Shown here piece after piece: positions 1 through 7,239 of a DNA stretch of 64,000 bases. The first letter of the stretch is position 1. Each line of letters starts with the position of its first letter. Both the position numbers and the translations under genes were made by a program. Source of the DNA: CALBPI01 sp038521865 (GTDB lineage: Bacteria > Pseudomonadota > Gammaproteobacteria > Steroidobacterales > Woeseiaceae); assembly GCA_038521865.1 (NCBI GenBank), contig JBCBKO010000001.1, forward strand, positions 1,240,001 through 1,304,000. Reading direction: 5' to 3'. Below the pieces are notes generated by a model. It had not been told where the DNA came from. It was given only the letters and a program-made list of their open reading frames with translations, and made no database searches.

Positions 1-280
1 CAACGTCCGCGGCACCTGCACGTGGCAACTCTGCCTCGGACACAGCATCGGGTGTTCGCTTTACGCCCTCGGGTGTGAGGTCAAACGCCCATGACAGCAC
101 CAACGCGACCGGGAACCCGATTAACAGGAGCAAGACGACAGTCGCATCGAACCAACCCGGTAACTCCAGCGATTCTTCAAGTGTGACGGCGACCTGAGCC
201 ACCAACCAACCTACGACCGCGTAAGCACCAGCTACCCGCGTCACATTGCGGCGTTTGAGTTCTCGAACAATTCCCAGCAT
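1..280 (-). CDS. N-terminus of an ELKRRNV-family membrane protein (partial)
   Basis: Reading the minus strand from the ATG at 280 gives 93 codons that run off the left edge. The protein starts MLGIVRELKRRNVTRVAG, followed by a hydrophobic stretch (about residues 18-30), a second long one (about 40-62), and then the segment AFDLTPEGVKR. This N-terminal pattern is known from large environmental gammaproteobacterial proteins annotated as TPR-repeat or adenylate/guanylate-cyclase-like, with a cytoplasmic start and two membrane helices ahead of a soluble module. The effector part lies outside the window, so cyclase versus TPR protein cannot be decided. No strong ribosome binding site precedes the start; it was chosen from the family N-terminus. 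Confidence 0.7.
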   Translation of the reverse strand, partial: MLGIVRELKRRNVTRVAGAYAVVGWLVAQVAVTLEESLELPGWFDATVVLLLLIGFPVALVLSWAFDLTPEGVKRTPDAVSEAELPRAGAADV

Positions 281-361
281 GGCGTTTTGCAACGGTCTCG
301 CGATCTGCGTCGTACCCAGTGTACGCACTCAATACCGTGTTTTGTAGGCAGTTTTGGGTGG

Positions 362-595
362 CTACCTGGGATAAAGGATCATCTGAGTACAAGTGACTTT
401 TGCAATCGTTCGACCGGTCAATTCTGAACGCACCTCCGAGGTCCAGACCTGCGTGGTGCGACCGCGGTGTACACATTCGGCAACGCACGATACGACTCCT
501 CCGGTCGCCGTCGACAGGTGGTTGGACTTGAGCTCGATCCCAAGCAACCCGGGTAACAGCTCCGCCCCACCTTGGTTGTATTCACTGAGCTCCAT
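362..595 (-). CDS. PaaI-type hotdog thioesterase, internally deleted
   Basis: This 77-residue frame lies 21 bases downstream of the phytanoyl-CoA dioxygenase-like gene and is probably its operon partner. Residues 1-20 (NQGGAELLPGLLGIE) match the start of PaaI-like acyl-CoA thioesterases. Residues 21-77 (LKSNHLSTAT, GRTTQVW, GRTIAKVTCTQMILYPR) match the last half of the same family. The usual 55-65 residues between these blocks, which hold the central hotdog helix and the conserved HGG/active-site region, are missing. The join is in frame, at an IE dipeptide that occurs on both sides in full-length relatives as I recall them. It is probably catalytically dead, or a sequence/assembly deletion. 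The family assignment is from memory of the motifs. Confidence 0.6.
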   Translation of the reverse strand: MELSEYNQGGAELLPGLLGIELKSNHLSTATGGVVSCVAECVHRGRTTQVWTSEVRSELTGRTIAKVTCTQMILYPR

Positions 596-616
596 TTGGG
601 AAGGACTCTCGGTTAC

Positions 617-1459
617 CTAGTCGTGATCCAGCGTCCGCAAGGGATGCATGCCTTCGACCATACCCATAAATGGCGGGTAGATGGAATAGCCTACCAACGC
701 CTGCAGCTCCGGCGACAGTGCTCGCACGGTGTCTTTCGACAGCTCCAGCAGATAGTTTTCCTGTTGGCGAAGGTAGCCCTCGCAGTATTGGTGTGTGACC
801 GCAAACCGGGCGTTGTCCGAACGATTCTGGCCACCGCCGTGCCAGGTTGTGCCAAGGAAGAACACGACCGACCCACGCGGCATCACGGCCGGTATCGCCT
901 CACCCTCGGCCGGGAACCGGTCGTCGCCCCATTGATGACTGCCCGGAATCACCACCGTCGCACCGTTTTGCTCGGTGAACTCATCGATCGCCCAGACGGT
1001 GGCAGCGCCGAGTGCTTGTCGCGGTCTTGGCAATCGGTAGAAGTTGTCGTCGGTGTGCAATGCCTGCGGCGCCTCTCCTGGCAGAATACTGATGATCTGG
1101 CTTTGCGAGAGTAAGAAACCAGGGCGGAACAATTTATCCATTAAACCCAAGATGCGAGGATGCGTCGCGATGCCGTCCAGCGCTCGCGTCTTCGACAACA
1201 CGTTGTAGACCCGCTGCGTCTGGTGCCCTTCGAAACTGTTGCGACCCGTATGACCGAACAACGCACTTCCCGCCTGTTTGATCGCGTCACACGACGATTC
1301 TGAAATCAGCCGTTCGATAATCACGTAGCCGTCCTGCATCAGGCGCTCGAAGTCCGCATCGATTTCGTCGCTTTGACGCTCAGGATTGGGTTCTAGTTGT
1401 TTGTGGGTACCCGCATGATCGGCATCCCCATACGACTGCCGGTCGATGATTTCTACCAT
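617..1459 (-). CDS. Phytanoyl-CoA dioxygenase (PhyH) family protein
   Basis: This is a 280-residue non-haem Fe(II)/2-oxoglutarate dioxygenase of the PhyH family. The iron-binding facial triad is visible as H135-T-D137 (ALHTDDNF) and a distal H207 (TTWHGGG), with a following Arg (ARFAV) that fits 2-oxoglutarate binding. The start at 1459 has an AAGGGAGA ribosome site about eight bases upstream; a longer in-frame reading to 1516 would overlap the upstream gene and lacks that site. The gene follows the Rieske oxygenase by 14 bases, so the two are likely co-transcribed and oxidise the same kind of substrate. The substrate cannot be read from sequence; PhyH members act on acyl-CoAs, alkaloids and small metabolites. 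Confidence 0.85.
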   Translation of the reverse strand: MVEIIDRQSYGDADHAGTHKQLEPNPERQSDEIDADFERLMQDGYVIIERLISESSCDAIKQAGSALFGHTGRNSFEGHQTQRVYNVLSKTRALDGIATHPRILGLMDKLFRPGFLLSQSQIISILPGEAPQALHTDDNFYRLPRPRQALGAATVWAIDEFTEQNGATVVIPGSHQWGDDRFPAEGEAIPAVMPRGSVVFFLGTTWHGGGQNRSDNARFAVTHQYCEGYLRQQENYLLELSKDTVRALSPELQALVGYSIYPPFMGMVEGMHPLRTLDHD

Positions 1460-1473
1460 GATCGAGTCTCCCT

Positions 1474-2631
1474 TCATCCACTGCCATCGGCACGCGACAG
1501 CGTCTCGTCGATGCATTGATTAAACGCTGCCAGCGCGCCCTCAAACCGCCCAAACGTGAGCTCGTCGTTAGCGCCTGTCTGTAGACCCGACTGAATGCTC
1601 TCGCCGATCGTAAAGTCTTCGGTGAGCGTGTTCATCGTGATTTCATGGTTCTTGCGCCAGTGCTCGAAATCCTCATCCGACTTCGTCTTGTCGGCGGGCG
1701 CCAGCGTGCTGATTCGCAGTCGCGTCTGCTGCGCGTTCAGTGGCTCGGATTGCACCCAGACAAAATGATCGGACTGCACCAGCCATTGGTTGAGCGGAAA
1801 GATCCCGTAGAGGACTTGCGCGTGGTCACGAATCTGCCAGCTGTCTTGTGGCTGGTCTCTTAGCTCGGTCAGTGAACGCTTCGCGAGGATAGAGCGAAGA
1901 TGCGGACCGAATTGTTGATAAGACGACAGGTTGTCAAAAAAGAACGGCGCAATGGTATCCCGGTGCGCTACACGAAAGTGGTAAGCCTCAATGCCGCCTT
2001 CGACAAGAATTTTCCAGTTGGCGTTGCACAGCAGCTCGTCGGAATGCACCACACGATGATCCGCAGATGAGAACCAGACCAGATCATTGTCGAGCCCCGC
2101 CAACCATGACGCAACATCCGGCGATTCAGTCTCCGATGCATTTGCCCAAAGCCACCCATTGCGTTCGACACAAGCGATGCGTTTCAGACCCATCGCCTCT
2201 TTGTCGATTCCAGGAAACCCCTGCGCCTCGTGCGGCACACCCACCAGCTTGCCCTGATTGTCCCAGGTCCACGCGTGATAGGGACAGGAGAAGCGACGCT
2301 TGCATCCACTGTGCGCGTCCACCAGTCGAGTACCTCGGTGCCGACAAACGTTTAGAAAAGCGTGCGCGACCCCCTCGGCATCGCGAGTGAACAGTATGGG
2401 CAGGCCAGCCAGGTTTCTGCGGATGAATGCACCGGGCTCAGCCAACTCGCTCGAGTGCACAATCGGCTGAGTCGTAGTGCGGAATATGTTGGCGTGCTCC
2501 CGCTCAAAACGAGATTCATCGAAGTAGTGTTCAACAGGACTACTTTTGACCTCTGGATCAAGAAATGCGGATTTGCTCGCCTGCAATTCGAGCAATTCTT
2601 CAGCCAAGGCAATTTCGGTCGCGCGATCCAC
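1474..2631 (-). CDS. Rieske [2Fe-2S] aromatic ring-hydroxylating oxygenase alpha subunit
   Basis: This 385-residue protein has the two-domain layout of ring-hydroxylating oxygenase large subunits. The Rieske cluster ligands are C96-R-H98 and C116-P-Y-H119. The mononuclear iron site is marked by the segment EAYHFRVAH with H218 and H223. It would insert oxygen into an aromatic, quaternary-amine or similar substrate using electrons from a separate reductase, and no reductase gene is nearby. The start is GTG at 2631, with a GGGG-type ribosome site a few bases upstream. First gene of the probable Rieske-PhyH-thioesterase operon; two TetR-like palindromes lie 19-59 bases upstream of the start. Substrate unknown. 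Confidence 0.88.
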   Translation of the reverse strand: MDRATEIALAEELLELQASKSAFLDPEVKSSPVEHYFDESRFEREHANIFRTTTQPIVHSSELAEPGAFIRRNLAGLPILFTRDAEGVAHAFLNVCRHRGTRLVDAHSGCKRRFSCPYHAWTWDNQGKLVGVPHEAQGFPGIDKEAMGLKRIACVERNGWLWANASETESPDVASWLAGLDNDLVWFSSADHRVVHSDELLCNANWKILVEGGIEAYHFRVAHRDTIAPFFFDNLSSYQQFGPHLRSILAKRSLTELRDQPQDSWQIRDHAQVLYGIFPLNQWLVQSDHFVWVQSEPLNAQQTRLRISTLAPADKTKSDEDFEHWRKNHEITMNTLTEDFTIGESIQSGLQTGANDELTFGRFEGALAAFNQCIDETLSRADGSG

Positions 2632-2649
2632 GGCTGCACCCCACTTTTA

Positions 2650-2690
2650 CTTACCGATTGGTAAGTAATCATTGCTTACCGACCGGTAAG
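2650..2690. promoter_or_regulatory. Tandem TetR-type operator palindromes
   Basis: Two near-identical palindromes, CTTACCGATTGGTAAG (2650-2665) and CTTACCGACCGGTAAG (2675-2690), lie 25 bases apart, just upstream of the Rieske gene start. Arms of 6-7 bases with a 2-4 base centre are typical for TetR-family dimers. The regulator is not adjacent in this window; the TetR gene at 17104-17688 has a different operator motif of its own. They probably repress the oxygenase operon. Confidence 0.6.
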
Positions 2691-2732
2691 GCGTCAAGTC
2701 CAACTAACACCGGGTCGCGACCACAGCAAACT

Positions 2733-2749
2733 GATGTAATACTGTTGCA
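2733..2749. promoter_or_regulatory. Possible Zur box upstream of the metal cluster
   Basis: GATGTAATACTGTTGCA, 27 bases before the MerC-like gene, agrees at about 12 of 17 positions with a typical gammaproteobacterial Zur palindrome built around GTTATANTATAAC. The right half is degenerate. The call rests mainly on the zinc-related genes downstream, and on its own the match is weak. Confidence 0.3.
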
Positions 2750-2775
2750 AAACTCGAGTCAGGCAAGTAGGCCGT

Positions 2776-3186
2776 ATGGAAGACAGAACGTTGGCAAGTG
2801 AAAAAAGCTCCGAGGGCACCCTCGATTTTTTCGCAATCGGTGTGGCCATGCTGTGCATAGTGCATTGTCTTGCACTCCCTTTGCTGATCTCGACTGTGTC
2901 CTTGTCGATACCTTTTGTAGAGAGTGAGCTCACGCATAAAGTGCTTGTGATGATCGCACTGCCGATCAGTTTGTATGCCATTTTCGTAGACGCCAAGCGC
3001 GGCAACCGGATCGTGTTCATTGTGACCGCACTGACCGGTCTCGCTCTGTTACTGGGCGCTGCTTTTCTGGAGGCAATGGAGGCGCATGAGGAACTTCTGA
3101 CGACGACAGGGTCAATATTGCTTGTTGGGGCACACCTTTGGAGAGCTACACGAGGCTCCTTCAAGACGGGATCGCCAAAGACATAG
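2776..3186 (+). CDS. MerC-domain inner membrane protein
   Basis: This 136-residue protein has four hydrophobic segments (about residues 20-40, 52-70, 77-97 and 107-122), as in MerC mercury-resistance proteins. The first helix carries the cysteine/histidine motif MLCIVHCLALPLL, which resembles the metal-binding Cys site of MerC. No merR, merA or merP lies nearby. MerC-domain proteins also occur in zinc-responsive gene clusters, and the neighbours here (His-rich ABC permease, COG0523 GTPase) point to zinc or another divalent metal rather than mercury detoxification. It is followed by the ABC genes after 24 bases. The function is inferred from fold and context. Confidence 0.75.
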   Translation: MEDRTLASEKSSEGTLDFFAIGVAMLCIVHCLALPLLISTVSLSIPFVESELTHKVLVMIALPISLYAIFVDAKRGNRIVFIVTALTGLALLLGAAFLEAMEAHEELLTTTGSILLVGAHLWRATRGSFKTGSPKT

Positions 3187-3210
3187 TATTCAGCATTTCC
3201 AGATTCCAGC

Positions 3211-3855
3211 ATGCATGCCATTCAGGTCGAAAACGTACGTTTCCAATACGCGGATGAGGCCGGCGTGTCGGTTGATCGATTCGATCTTGAGGCGGGCAAG
3301 AGTGTCGCTGTGCTCGGTCCCTCCGGATGCGGCAAGAGCACGTTCCTACATCTTCTTGCGGGGCTGCTTTCCCCGCAGGAGGGTGCTATCCGATTATTAG
3401 ATCAAGATCTGGCGTCAATGAACGCCGCCGCCGTCGATCGATTCCGGGGCGCAAACCTCGGGTTGGTCATGCAGCGCCTGCATCTCATCAAGGCCCTGAC
3501 GGTGCGGGAGAATATCGAACTTGCAATTAAATTGGGCCGATCAGACGCCACGGCACCCGCAATCAATGCGTTGCTTGAGCGGCTCGACATCGGCGACGTT
3601 GCGCACCAAAAGCCTTCAACCCTGAGTCAGGGTCAGGCGCAACGCACCGCCATCGCGAGGGCTTTGGTAAATACACCGCGCATCGTGCTCGCGGATGAAC
3701 CCACTTCGGCGCTCGATGACGCCAACGCCGCAGAGGCGATCGCGCTGCTGAAAGCAGTCGTCGCCGATTCAGGTGCTGCTCTATTGGTGGTGACACATGA
3801 CCAGCGGATTCGTGGCACGCTTGACCACGACTTTGATTTCCCGACACCGCCATGA
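3211..3855 (+). CDS. ABC transporter ATP-binding protein (LolD/MacB-like)
   Basis: This 214-residue nucleotide-binding subunit has Walker A GPSGCGKST (36-44), a Q-loop at Q88, signature LSQGQ (138-142), Walker B IVLADEP (about 158-164) followed by SALDD, and switch His in VVTHD. The small size and overall look are those of the LolD/YbbA/MacB branch, which pairs with FtsX-type permeases. Its last four bases overlap the start of the permease gene, so the two are translationally coupled. It likely powers a mechanotransmission-type ABC complex that works with the downstream DUF3299 protein. Gene sets of this make-up (ATPase, His-rich permease, DUF3299 protein) resemble, from memory, the zinc-regulated zrg genes of Vibrio. 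Confidence 0.88.
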   Translation: MHAIQVENVRFQYADEAGVSVDRFDLEAGKSVAVLGPSGCGKSTFLHLLAGLLSPQEGAIRLLDQDLASMNAAAVDRFRGANLGLVMQRLHLIKALTVRENIELAIKLGRSDATAPAINALLERLDIGDVAHQKPSTLSQGQAQRTAIARALVNTPRIVLADEPTSALDDANAAEAIALLKAVVADSGAALLVVTHDQRIRGTLDHDFDFPTPP

Positions 3856-5249
3856 GCTGGCTGCGCCTCGCCATTGCGAACCTGAACGTTTCGCGCCTGA
3901 CCTCGATCGTCAACATTCTTCTGATGGCGCTTGGGACTGCAAGTATCGTCGCGCTTTTGCTGGTTGGTGCCCAGTTCTCAGACACGATGTCGCGCGATGC
4001 CAAAGGCATTGATCTTGTGATTGGTGCTAAAGGTAGTCCGCTTCAACTGGTGCTGGCGACCGTCTACCACGCTGACGCACCTACGGGAAACATCCCGTTG
4101 GAGGCGGCAACGCGCTGGGGCGAAGACCGCCGTGTCGCAGAGGCGATCCCCCTAGCGCTCGGCGATAGTTTTCGTGGCTACAGGATTGTCGGCACGACGC
4201 CTGAGTACGCGAATATCTACGATGCAAGAATGAGTGCTGGCGATTGGTGGGATGCCCCACTCGAAGCGGTTATTGGTTCAGCGGCGGCAGCGACGTCAGG
4301 GCTCTCCGTCGGCGCGAGCTTCGAGAGCGCACATGGGCTCGGCGAAGGTGGTCACGAGCATGAGATGGAGCCTTACCGAGTGGTGGGTGTCCTCGAACCC
4401 ACCGGCAGCGTGTTGGATCGTTTGATACTGACGTCAGTAGAAAGCGTTTGGCTGCTGCACGACGACGAACATGGTCATGACGAGCACGATCACGAAGAGC
4501 ACGAGGGACCGCACGAGCACGACGAAGGTGATCATGACGAGCATGAGCACCATCACGAAGAGCACGAAGGATTACACGAGCACGACGAAGGTGATCATGA
4601 CGAGCATGAGCATGATCACGAAGAACACGAGGGACCGGACGAACACGACGAGCATGACCATGACGAGCATGAGCACGATCACGAAGAGCACGATCACGAA
4701 GATCGTGAAATCACGGCCATGCTCATTCAATATCGCTCGCCGACTGCCGCAATCACGTTCCCGAGACAGGTAAACGCCGACAGCGCGCTCGTGGCTGCCG
4801 CGCCAGCTATCGAAGTGACTCGCGTGTTGCGTCTGGTCGGCGCGGGCCTCGATGGTCTTCGCACGTTCGCGTGGCTGTTGATCGTTTCAGCTGGGCTGTC
4901 GATCTTCGCAGCGCTTTATGGCTCGCTGCGCGCGCGACGCGGTGACATCGCAATGCTGCGCTGCCTCGGTGCCACGCGTGTTGAAGTACTGATCGCCTTG
5001 TTGCTCGAGGGTCTGTTGTTGACGGTCATGGGTATCCTGATCGGATTCCTGACGGCGCACTTCGCTGTGGAGTTCATGGGCCAGTGGCTCGCGGCCACGC
5101 GCGGGGTCACGATTACCGGATTTACCTGGCTGGCGGTAGAATGGGGATTGATCGGCGGTCTGTTGGCGGTAGGTGTTCTGGCGTCAGTGATTCCTGCGTT
5201 GCAGGCGTATCGCACAGACGTCGCCAAAACCCTGTCGGAGTCATCATGA
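3852..5249 (+). CDS. FtsX-type ABC permease with a His-rich periplasmic insertion
   Basis: This 465-residue permease has an N-terminal membrane helix (about residues 14-37), a large periplasmic MacB_PCD-like domain, and three C-terminal helices (about 333-358, 380-402 and 420-445), the FtsX/MacB architecture. Between about residues 200 and 285 the periplasmic domain is interrupted by an almost pure His/Asp/Glu stretch of tandem 21-residue units, a likely metal-binding loop. It overlaps the ATPase gene by four bases at its start and the DUF3299 gene by four at its end (ATGA), so the three form one translational unit. It is probably part of a metal (zinc) handling ABC complex rather than a drug exporter. 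The substrate is inferred from the His-rich insert and neighbours. Confidence 0.85.
   Translation: MSWLRLAIANLNVSRLTSIVNILLMALGTASIVALLLVGAQFSDTMSRDAKGIDLVIGAKGSPLQLVLATVYHADAPTGNIPLEAATRWGEDRRVAEAIPLALGDSFRGYRIVGTTPEYANIYDARMSAGDWWDAPLEAVIGSAAAATSGLSVGASFESAHGLGEGGHEHEMEPYRVVGVLEPTGSVLDRLILTSVESVWLLHDDEHGHDEHDHEEHEGPHEHDEGDHDEHEHHHEEHEGLHEHDEGDHDEHEHDHEEHEGPDEHDEHDHDEHEHDHEEHDHEDREITAMLIQYRSPTAAITFPRQVNADSALVAAAPAIEVTRVLRLVGAGLDGLRTFAWLLIVSAGLSIFAALYGSLRARRGDIAMLRCLGATRVEVLIALLLEGLLLTVMGILIGFLTAHFAVEFMGQWLAATRGVTITGFTWLAVEWGLIGGLLAVGVLASVIPALQAYRTDVAKTLSESS
4455..4700 (+). repeat. 63-base tandem repeat encoding His/Asp/Glu units
   Basis: Three full 63-base units start at 4512, 4575 and 4638, and a partial diverged copy lies before them. 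Each encodes 21 residues of the type HEHDEGDHDEHEH followed by an HEEHEG segment. The units keep frame, and copy-number change would lengthen or shorten the metal-binding loop of the permease without a frameshift. Confidence 0.85.
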
Positions 5250-6163
5250 TCAACCCACGGAACGTCTTTCTTGCCGGCGCTTGCCTGTTGGGTATTGTCC
5301 AGCAGCCCGTCATCGCGCAAGACACGAGCACCTTGAACGGCGGCCTCAGTGAGGAGGAAATGGAAGCCTCACCGGAAGACGGCACCCCAGCACTGTCGCT
5401 CGATGTCTCGATGCCTGCAACCAGCGCCGATGAGGTGTCTTCATTTTTCGTAACACCGATGGCACGCGGCGGTTACCTCGATGCCGACGGCCGACTGGTC
5501 GTAGACCTACTGGAAGGCAACACCACGTTCCTCGCGCTACAGGTCATGAGCGAAGAAGGCGTGCCGGTCAGCGACGCGGTCGCAGAATTCGAGATCGAAG
5601 GAACCAGCACGGTCCGTGCCGTCGACCCTTCAGCAAACGGTTATACGACTGATGAGTACGGCATCACCGAGTTCGTGGTTTTGGCGGGCGACATGGGACT
5701 TGACGTCATAACAGCCAAAGTCGGGGATACGGAAACCGAAATCGCGATCAACGTGATTAGCCTCGCGGCGCTTTCGGCGCCCGCATTGCCTGTCGTGGAA
5801 GGTGCAATCACCTGGGATGAACTTCGCTCGGTGCGTTTGACCTATGAGGACAGCGAGCTGCTTGCGGCGTTTCCGGCGTCGATTGCGGAGCGCGCCGACG
5901 AGACGGTCAAAATCACCGGGTTCATGACTCCGCTCGAAGCCGATTCGTCGCAGCGTTGGTTCTTGTTAACCTCGAGCCCGCCTCATTGCTTTTTCGATAT
6001 ACCTGGCGGCCCAGCCGGCACGGTTGAAGTGCTTGCACCCGACGGCGTTGAGTTGTCCTGGGATCCAGTCGTCGTGGAAGGTCGCTTCGAACCGATCGAG
6101 AGAGGAAAAGGCACCGTCTACCGATTGCACGATGCCAAATTGATCACTCCTGCCGGAGCCTAG
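5246..6163 (+). CDS. DUF3299 periplasmic protein
   Basis: This 305-residue protein starts at the ATG overlapping the permease stop (ATGA). A signal peptide ends near VIAQ (residue 24). The middle (about 50-180) is beta-rich and Ig-like (SDAVAEFEI, DEYGITEFVV). The C-terminal third carries the DUF3299 pattern: VKITGFMTPLE, then SSPPHCFFDIPGGPAG with one conserved Cys-containing loop, then a short beta barrel ending VYRLHDAKLI. DUF3299 proteins recur next to LolD/FtsX-like ABC pairs and COG0523 genes, which suggests a periplasmic partner of this ABC complex. The biochemical role is unknown. The gene ends in a four-base tail-to-tail overlap with the COG0523 gene. Confidence 0.8.
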   Translation: MINPRNVFLAGACLLGIVQQPVIAQDTSTLNGGLSEEEMEASPEDGTPALSLDVSMPATSADEVSSFFVTPMARGGYLDADGRLVVDLLEGNTTFLALQVMSEEGVPVSDAVAEFEIEGTSTVRAVDPSANGYTTDEYGITEFVVLAGDMGLDVITAKVGDTETEIAINVISLAALSAPALPVVEGAITWDELRSVRLTYEDSELLAAFPASIAERADETVKITGFMTPLEADSSQRWFLLTSSPPHCFFDIPGGPAGTVEVLAPDGVELSWDPVVVEGRFEPIERGKGTVYRLHDAKLITPAGA

Positions 6164-7239
6164 CCGCCCAGGATTTGGCGTTCTGTCTCCGACAAGCCTT
6201 GAAGCTCGTAACCTTCGCCGTCGGGCGCGATCAATGAAAACACTTCGAGCAATTCCGCAGGCGCAATATCACGCACAATAAACACGACTCGAGAGCGGTG
6301 ATCGTCGCTCGGCCACGCCGAGAGTATTTCCGGCGGATGCCAGATGTGTTGTACGCCATGAACGACCATCGGCACTGTCAGCTCACTCACATTCAGTAAC
6401 CCTTTGACACGAAGCAAGTCTGGTCCGCGCAACCGGGCAAGCTCAGCAAACCATGCATCAAACACCCTCGCCGACTTGGGCGTTTCAAACGTCAGACTGA
6501 ACGACCGAATCCGCTCGTCGTGCCGGTTGAGATCATGATGATGGCCGTGATGCGGCACTTGATCATCGGCAAGCCACGCTTCCACAGACGGCCCGACAAG
6601 CTCCGGATTAAATGTGGAACCGCGCAACAGGCTCGCGAGTGTTTTCGGATCCGGCTGACTCGAAATTAGCCGAGCAGCAGGGTTCAGTTTTCGAACCCAT
6701 TCGCGGGTTTCCGACAACTGCGCTTCACTCGCAAGATCCACCTTCGTCAGGATTACGGAATCGGCGACCGCAATCTGCTTTGGTGCTTCATGCTGAGTGT
6801 TCAGCGTTGCAACGGCATTGACACTGTCGACGACGGTGATGATCTGACTCAAGCGATAGCGGTCACGAATCGCAGTATCGGCAACGAATGTCTGCACAAT
6901 CGGCGCGGGATCGGCGAGTCCCGTAGTTTCGATCAGCACCTCATCGAACCAACGCTGACCATTGCGAGAATAGCGCCACGGCGCCTCGCGCAACGTCTTG
7001 GTCAGATCTCCACGGATGGTGCAACACAAGCAGCCATCAGCGAGCTCTACAAAACTCGAATCCATATCTGACTGCGCAACCAAATCATGATCGACGCCGA
7101 CCGAACCAAACTCGTTCACAATCACCAGAAAGCGCGGACTGCCGGGTTGCTTGATCAGACGGTTGAGCAGTGTAGTCTTGCCGGCACCCAGAAATCCGGT
7201 GAGCACCGTAACGGGAATTCTTTTGTCAGTGTCTTCCAT
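6160..7239 (-). CDS. COG0523-family GTP-dependent metallochaperone (CobW/ZigA-like)
   Basis: This 359-residue G3E GTPase has P-loop GFLGAGKTT (15-23), the diagnostic metal site CLCC (70-73), and a C-terminal CobW_C domain. Between the two domains is a His-rich linker (HHGHHHDLNRHDER). These are hallmarks of COG0523 proteins that deliver zinc (ZigA, ZNG1/ZagA types) or, less often, cobalt or iron to client enzymes. No cobalamin or nitrile hydratase genes are near, so zinc is the most likely metal. It faces the HupE-like gene, and the two start codons overlap in a CATG tetramer at 7237-7240. Expression under zinc limitation is probable but inferred. Confidence 0.88.
   Translation of the reverse strand: MEDTDKRIPVTVLTGFLGAGKTTLLNRLIKQPGSPRFLVIVNEFGSVGVDHDLVAQSDMDSSFVELADGCLCCTIRGDLTKTLREAPWRYSRNGQRWFDEVLIETTGLADPAPIVQTFVADTAIRDRYRLSQIITVVDSVNAVATLNTQHEAPKQIAVADSVILTKVDLASEAQLSETREWVRKLNPAARLISSQPDPKTLASLLRGSTFNPELVGPSVEAWLADDQVPHHGHHHDLNRHDERIRSFSLTFETPKSARVFDAWFAELARLRGPDLLRVKGLLNVSELTVPMVVHGVQHIWHPPEILSAWPSDDHRSRVVFIVRDIAPAELLEVFSLIAPDGEGYELQGLSETERQILGG

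Noticed and set aside
4455..4700. Array resembling a CRISPR at first sight
   Set aside because: The units are contiguous 63-base in-frame repeats without spacers, and code for protein.
4471..4773. Alternative frame of Thr/Met/Ser repeats over the His-rich repeat
   Set aside because: It is produced by the same tandem repeat read in another frame; the His/Asp/Glu frame continues both sides of the permease.
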